A stretch of 9,271 nucleotides of DNA from contig CALLBE010000170.1 of NCBI GenBank assembly GCA_938001985.1, positions 1-9,271 on the forward strand. Direction: 5' to 3'. Position numbers and translations under genes: made by a program. Below the pieces are notes generated by a model that saw only the letters and a list, made by a program, of their open reading frames with translations, was not told the DNA's origin and ran no database searches. This document shows, one piece after another, positions 8,001-9,271 of this stretch; the first letter of the stretch is position 1, and every line of letters starts with the position of its first letter. Source of the DNA: an uncultured Verrucomicrobiales bacterium (GTDB lineage: Bacteria; Verrucomicrobiota; Verrucomicrobiia; Verrucomicrobiales; Akkermansiaceae).

Positions 8001-8985
8001 CGTGGAGGGTGTTTCTTTACCAAACCAATTCCCAGTAGTAAGCTCCACGCATGGTCACACCGCGCTCAGAGCGGTAACGAGTTCAGATGAGTGGTTTACT
8101 AATGTCAATTTATCACCAGAAGGCAGCACATCCCTACAGTTTGATTTCAATGACCTCAGTTTGTCTCGCTTAATTCAATGGGAAACCACTGATTTAAATA
8201 ACTATAAGGATGCCTCACTCACAGTTCGTTTAGGTGATTCATTAAAGTTAGGAGGGGACTCCATTATTAGTTATGAATATAGAAACCAGCCATACCTTAT
8301 TGATGCAGCTGGATACCGAGTTCATAAATTCTCAAATCCAGGCAAGCAAACATTAGCCGTAACAACGACAACAGGAGATACGTTTACGGTTGATGTTAAC
8401 GTGCTCAAGGCCGACTTGGCAGACCGTTACAACAATCCAATTACTAGAGTGATCAAGAGAACCTTTCCAATATATTATTGGGAAACGCAAGTAAGTCCTG
8501 ATTTAACGATTGATGGTGGAGATTCAATGAGAGTCAACATAAGTGAACATTCACAGAATAGTGCAGGCTTAACACGTTACAGTTGGACTTGTTCTGGACA
8601 AGAATCGGGGTTCCACGGCATAGCGGCGAGACTTTACCCTGGCGGTCCTGTACTCAACGTCTTGTATTTTAATTATATTCAAGCAGCTGATGCTGTGGAT
8701 GTGGATTTAACCCAGTCATTTGTATCCAGTGATTTTCCCAATAATACTATTATAAGAACGCCGATTATATTTGATAGTTTACCAGAGGGAGCAACCGTAA
8801 GGGTTACAATCTTTAGAAGCGGGGTCACTTTCTTAGACGGTTCACAAGTCAAAATCTTAGAGCCAGACGACTTTATTGATGGCGTGGCGAATCTTGAATT
8901 TCTGTTCCCGAGAGGAGCTAGAGGAGGCTATTGCCATTATACGGAAGTGTTTGATAAAAACGGCCGAAGAATCAGCCGATTCTAG
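5014..8985 (+). CDS. Large secreted multi-domain protein with two PA14-like, two discoidin-like and several Ca-binding linker modules
   Basis: The 1323-residue exported protein has a signal peptide at 1-21 (KSLCCLFLLLVARG, an A-x-G cleavage site). The modules in order are: PA14-like about 22-165; discoidin/F5/8C (fucolectin-like) 168-313; a second discoidin 341-490; an Asp-rich TSP3-like linker 520-570 (DLDGDELSDEWE); PA14-like 575-735; a longer TSP3-like linker 749-828 (DDDCLPDEWE, DTDGDGYSDLDE); a possible CBM6/35-like beta-sandwich about 833-958; a third short linker 963-974 (DSNGNQIPDWIE); and about 345 C-terminal residues I cannot assign. The modules are typical of glycan- or matrix-binding surface proteins, and I see no catalytic domain. 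The mature chain has only three cysteines (754, 1193, 1307). There is no PEP-CTERM, LPXTG or transmembrane anchor. Likely role, by inference: adhesin or carbohydrate-binding factor released or displayed through the upstream secretin. No Shine-Dalgarno precedes the ATG; no better start exists. Confidence 0.85.
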   Translation: MKYFPFLKSLCCLFLLLVARGEDKPWVQEIWSGVPQELSLDDFVKSETYFAPADQLLDVNASDFHAESGYVSRIRGLVKAPVTGRYKFWLGANHEGRLSISTQGDKFSKKEEASLAESVRSADFDRFDSQESRFFDLVEGQEVFVELLQKSPSVLGFSQVYWSYEVNSVNWAREPGVLATQSSSGYSNTADHAVNGDRLESSSITNNNVGSWWALDLGSARDVSTIVLYPSRKWTDARYLSNFRVSVFDELNQQIWSGDYYKSTGYVEGSQRVEFLNELGRLVKARYIKIELLGKNRVGNHRLMLGEVEVFGPSSLPADLDEAALNPRNNTSPYNPGDWNRVNWALNSGAEASQKSTYTDHAAARAIDGYTSLEYRDYPMASTEDSPDAWWQVDLGGSRMIDRISIWNQSGSEALRLSNFRVSILDSQGNESWGKDYYPVTGFVDGHEEIDLVAESGGLVEGQVVKVQYVGASRTGENSLNLSEVEVFGPTYHKGYQTISAPRQQISSQQLLAYPSDLKDLDGDELSDEWEDLHGFDSSAIQDGVHSPLADADGDFLNNYEESLLGTNPFVGDSLEGKATYEEWDQSIIRSSRELYLESRIYEKPTRTRLLDRATTGPQGRNLASRIRGYITAPETGNYRFWLSGRSGLELYLSTDETKYKKRRIAELNPEKMTSQGVWYTHSNFFDRYSSQLSEEIYLEEGQKYFFETIQAVSTDGLAHVSLAWARPGKEREFLDFGYVSSYHQLAGDQDDDCLPDEWEVLYGLNPEDNGGLNHLRDGERGDYDNDGLTNHEEYLLGTNPTQRDTDGDGYSDLDEVRSYLSDPTQSSSIHTREIQSVNLLDHYNSNVEWSLTSQGLISSSFRSGISFNVEVPEDGYYFIESLITLMGTLRDSESLNVQVSIDGQNIEKKSLFFAYGASSLLSSLTPFLEQGTHKVTLFFNNYTARRNPVIKSLKLVKPTGVDSNGNQIPDWIESQVAGRQQITFLESSSMTSPAFVEGVSLPNQFPVVSSTHGHTALRAVTSSDEWFTNVNLSPEGSTSLQFDFNDLSLSRLIQWETTDLNNYKDASLTVRLGDSLKLGGDSIISYEYRNQPYLIDAAGYRVHKFSNPGKQTLAVTTTTGDTFTVDVNVLKADLADRYNNPITRVIKRTFPIYYWETQVSPDLTIDGGDSMRVNISEHSQNSAGLTRYSWTCSGQESGFHGIAARLYPGGPVLNVLYFNYIQAADAVDVDLTQSFVSSDFPNNTIIRTPIIFDSLPEGATVRVTIFRSGVTFLDGSQVKILEPDDFIDGVANLEFLFPRGARGGYCHYTEVFDKNGRRISRF
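5515..6483 (+). repeat. Tandem duplication of discoidin/F5/8C-coding module within the giant gene
   Basis: Residues 168-313 and 341-490 of the giant protein align by eye. Both begin VNWA, carry WWALDLG or WWQVDLG, LSNFRVS, a DYY-x-x-TG segment with V-E/D-G, and end SEVEVFGP or GEVEVFGP. The DNA has diverged, so the duplication is old. The WW-x-x-DLG and EVEVFG positions are the conserved strands of fucolectin-like discoidin domains. Confidence 0.85.
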
Positions 8986-9029
8986 AAAAACATTAGGATC
9001 AAGTATTTCTCACAAACAAGTCAGCAGTC

Positions 9030-9271
9030 ATGAAACTTTTTCAATCAAATACAAGGGTTAAAAAGCAGCAAAAAAAGCAAACACTTAGCGGTCAATTATC
9101 CGTAGTAGCATTGCCCATTATCGCGCTTTTCACTCTGAGTTGTGAGGATTCCAACTCAAAGGAGGGGGGGGATAAGGTAGGGCTGGAGCATTCGGAGGAG
9201 GCTGTAAGTACGGGAACCCCCGCTCAAAGAGCCCAAACGTCTCAACGCCTCAAGCGTGCTCAGGCCTCAGT
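9030..9271 (+). CDS. Putative lipoprotein or exported protein of unknown function (runs off the window)
   Basis: An open frame from ATG 9030 continues to the window edge (80 codons visible). A long basic N-terminal region (RVKKQQKKQ, residues 9-17) leads to a hydrophobic stretch at about 23-37 ending TLSC, with Cys38. This looks like a lipoprotein signal, although the -3 residue is Thr, not the usual Leu, so the lipobox is imperfect. After Cys38 the chain is polar and charged, with a run of eight G at 9164-9171 coding E-G-G-D (45-48), then a Gln/Arg/Ala-rich stretch (QRLKRAQAS). No other in-frame start exists after the stop at 8994-8996, and there is no clear Shine-Dalgarno. The 44-nt gap to the giant gene has no visible terminator or promoter, so co-transcription is likely. 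Function unknown; it could anchor or assist the giant protein. Confidence 0.6.
   Translation, partial: MKLFQSNTRVKKQQKKQTLSGQLSVVALPIIALFTLSCEDSNSKEGGDKVGLEHSEEAVSTGTPAQRAQTSQRLKRAQAS

Noticed and set aside
8968..8983. Perfect 6-bp inverted repeat AGAATC/GATTCT with a 4-nt loop at the end of the giant gene, considered as a terminator
   Set aside because: No T-run follows it on the + strand; it overlaps the stop codon and final codons. A T-run exists only in minus-strand orientation, where no gene is present.
8876..9061. 61-codon frame bridging the giant gene and the lipoprotein gene
   Set aside because: It mostly overlaps the C-terminal coding part of the giant gene in another frame and lacks a ribosome binding site or protein features.

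Overview
This 9.27 kb window probably comes from a Verrucomicrobiota (PVC group) bacterium. The grounds are indirect: a minimal type II secretion/type IV pilus-like operon ending in a secretin, followed by a very large secreted protein in which PA14-like and discoidin-like modules are joined by short Asp-rich calcium-binding linkers (D-x-D-G-D, DEWE, GTNP). That linker style is common in Verrucomicrobiota and Planctomycetota. Shine-Dalgarno sites are clear before some genes and absent before others. All genes are on the + strand; I found no tRNA, rRNA, CRISPR array or insertion sequence.

Positions 1-4797 are the end of a secretion operon: the last codons of an upstream gene (possibly gspK), then a GspL-like inner-membrane protein, a GspM-like protein, a GspC/PilP-like periplasmic protein and a GspD secretin. 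L/M and M/C overlap as ATGA, and C and D are 20 nt apart, so the block is almost certainly one transcript. GspL and GspM would form the inner-membrane platform, the GspC-like protein the periplasmic link, and GspD the outer-membrane pore.

Positions 4798-5013 (216 nt) are intergenic. They hold a weak candidate terminator, four perfect tandem copies of the 9-mer GGAGGTGTT, and a reasonable sigma-70-type promoter.

Positions 5014-8985 encode a 1323-residue exported, multi-modular, probably glycan-binding protein with no recognisable catalytic domain. 44 nt downstream, at 9030, a probable lipoprotein begins and runs off the window. The large protein is a plausible substrate of the upstream secretion system, but only proximity and its signal peptide support this.

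The most unusual signal is three simple-sequence repeats across the locus: a G9 tract in the first codons of gspL, the 4 x 9-bp repeat before the giant gene, and a G8 tract just after the lipoprotein's predicted lipidation cysteine. I traced the frames by hand: a one-base slip in either G tract truncates the protein almost at once. This fits a phase-variable (contingency) secretion/surface locus, a hypothesis that read-level data could test.
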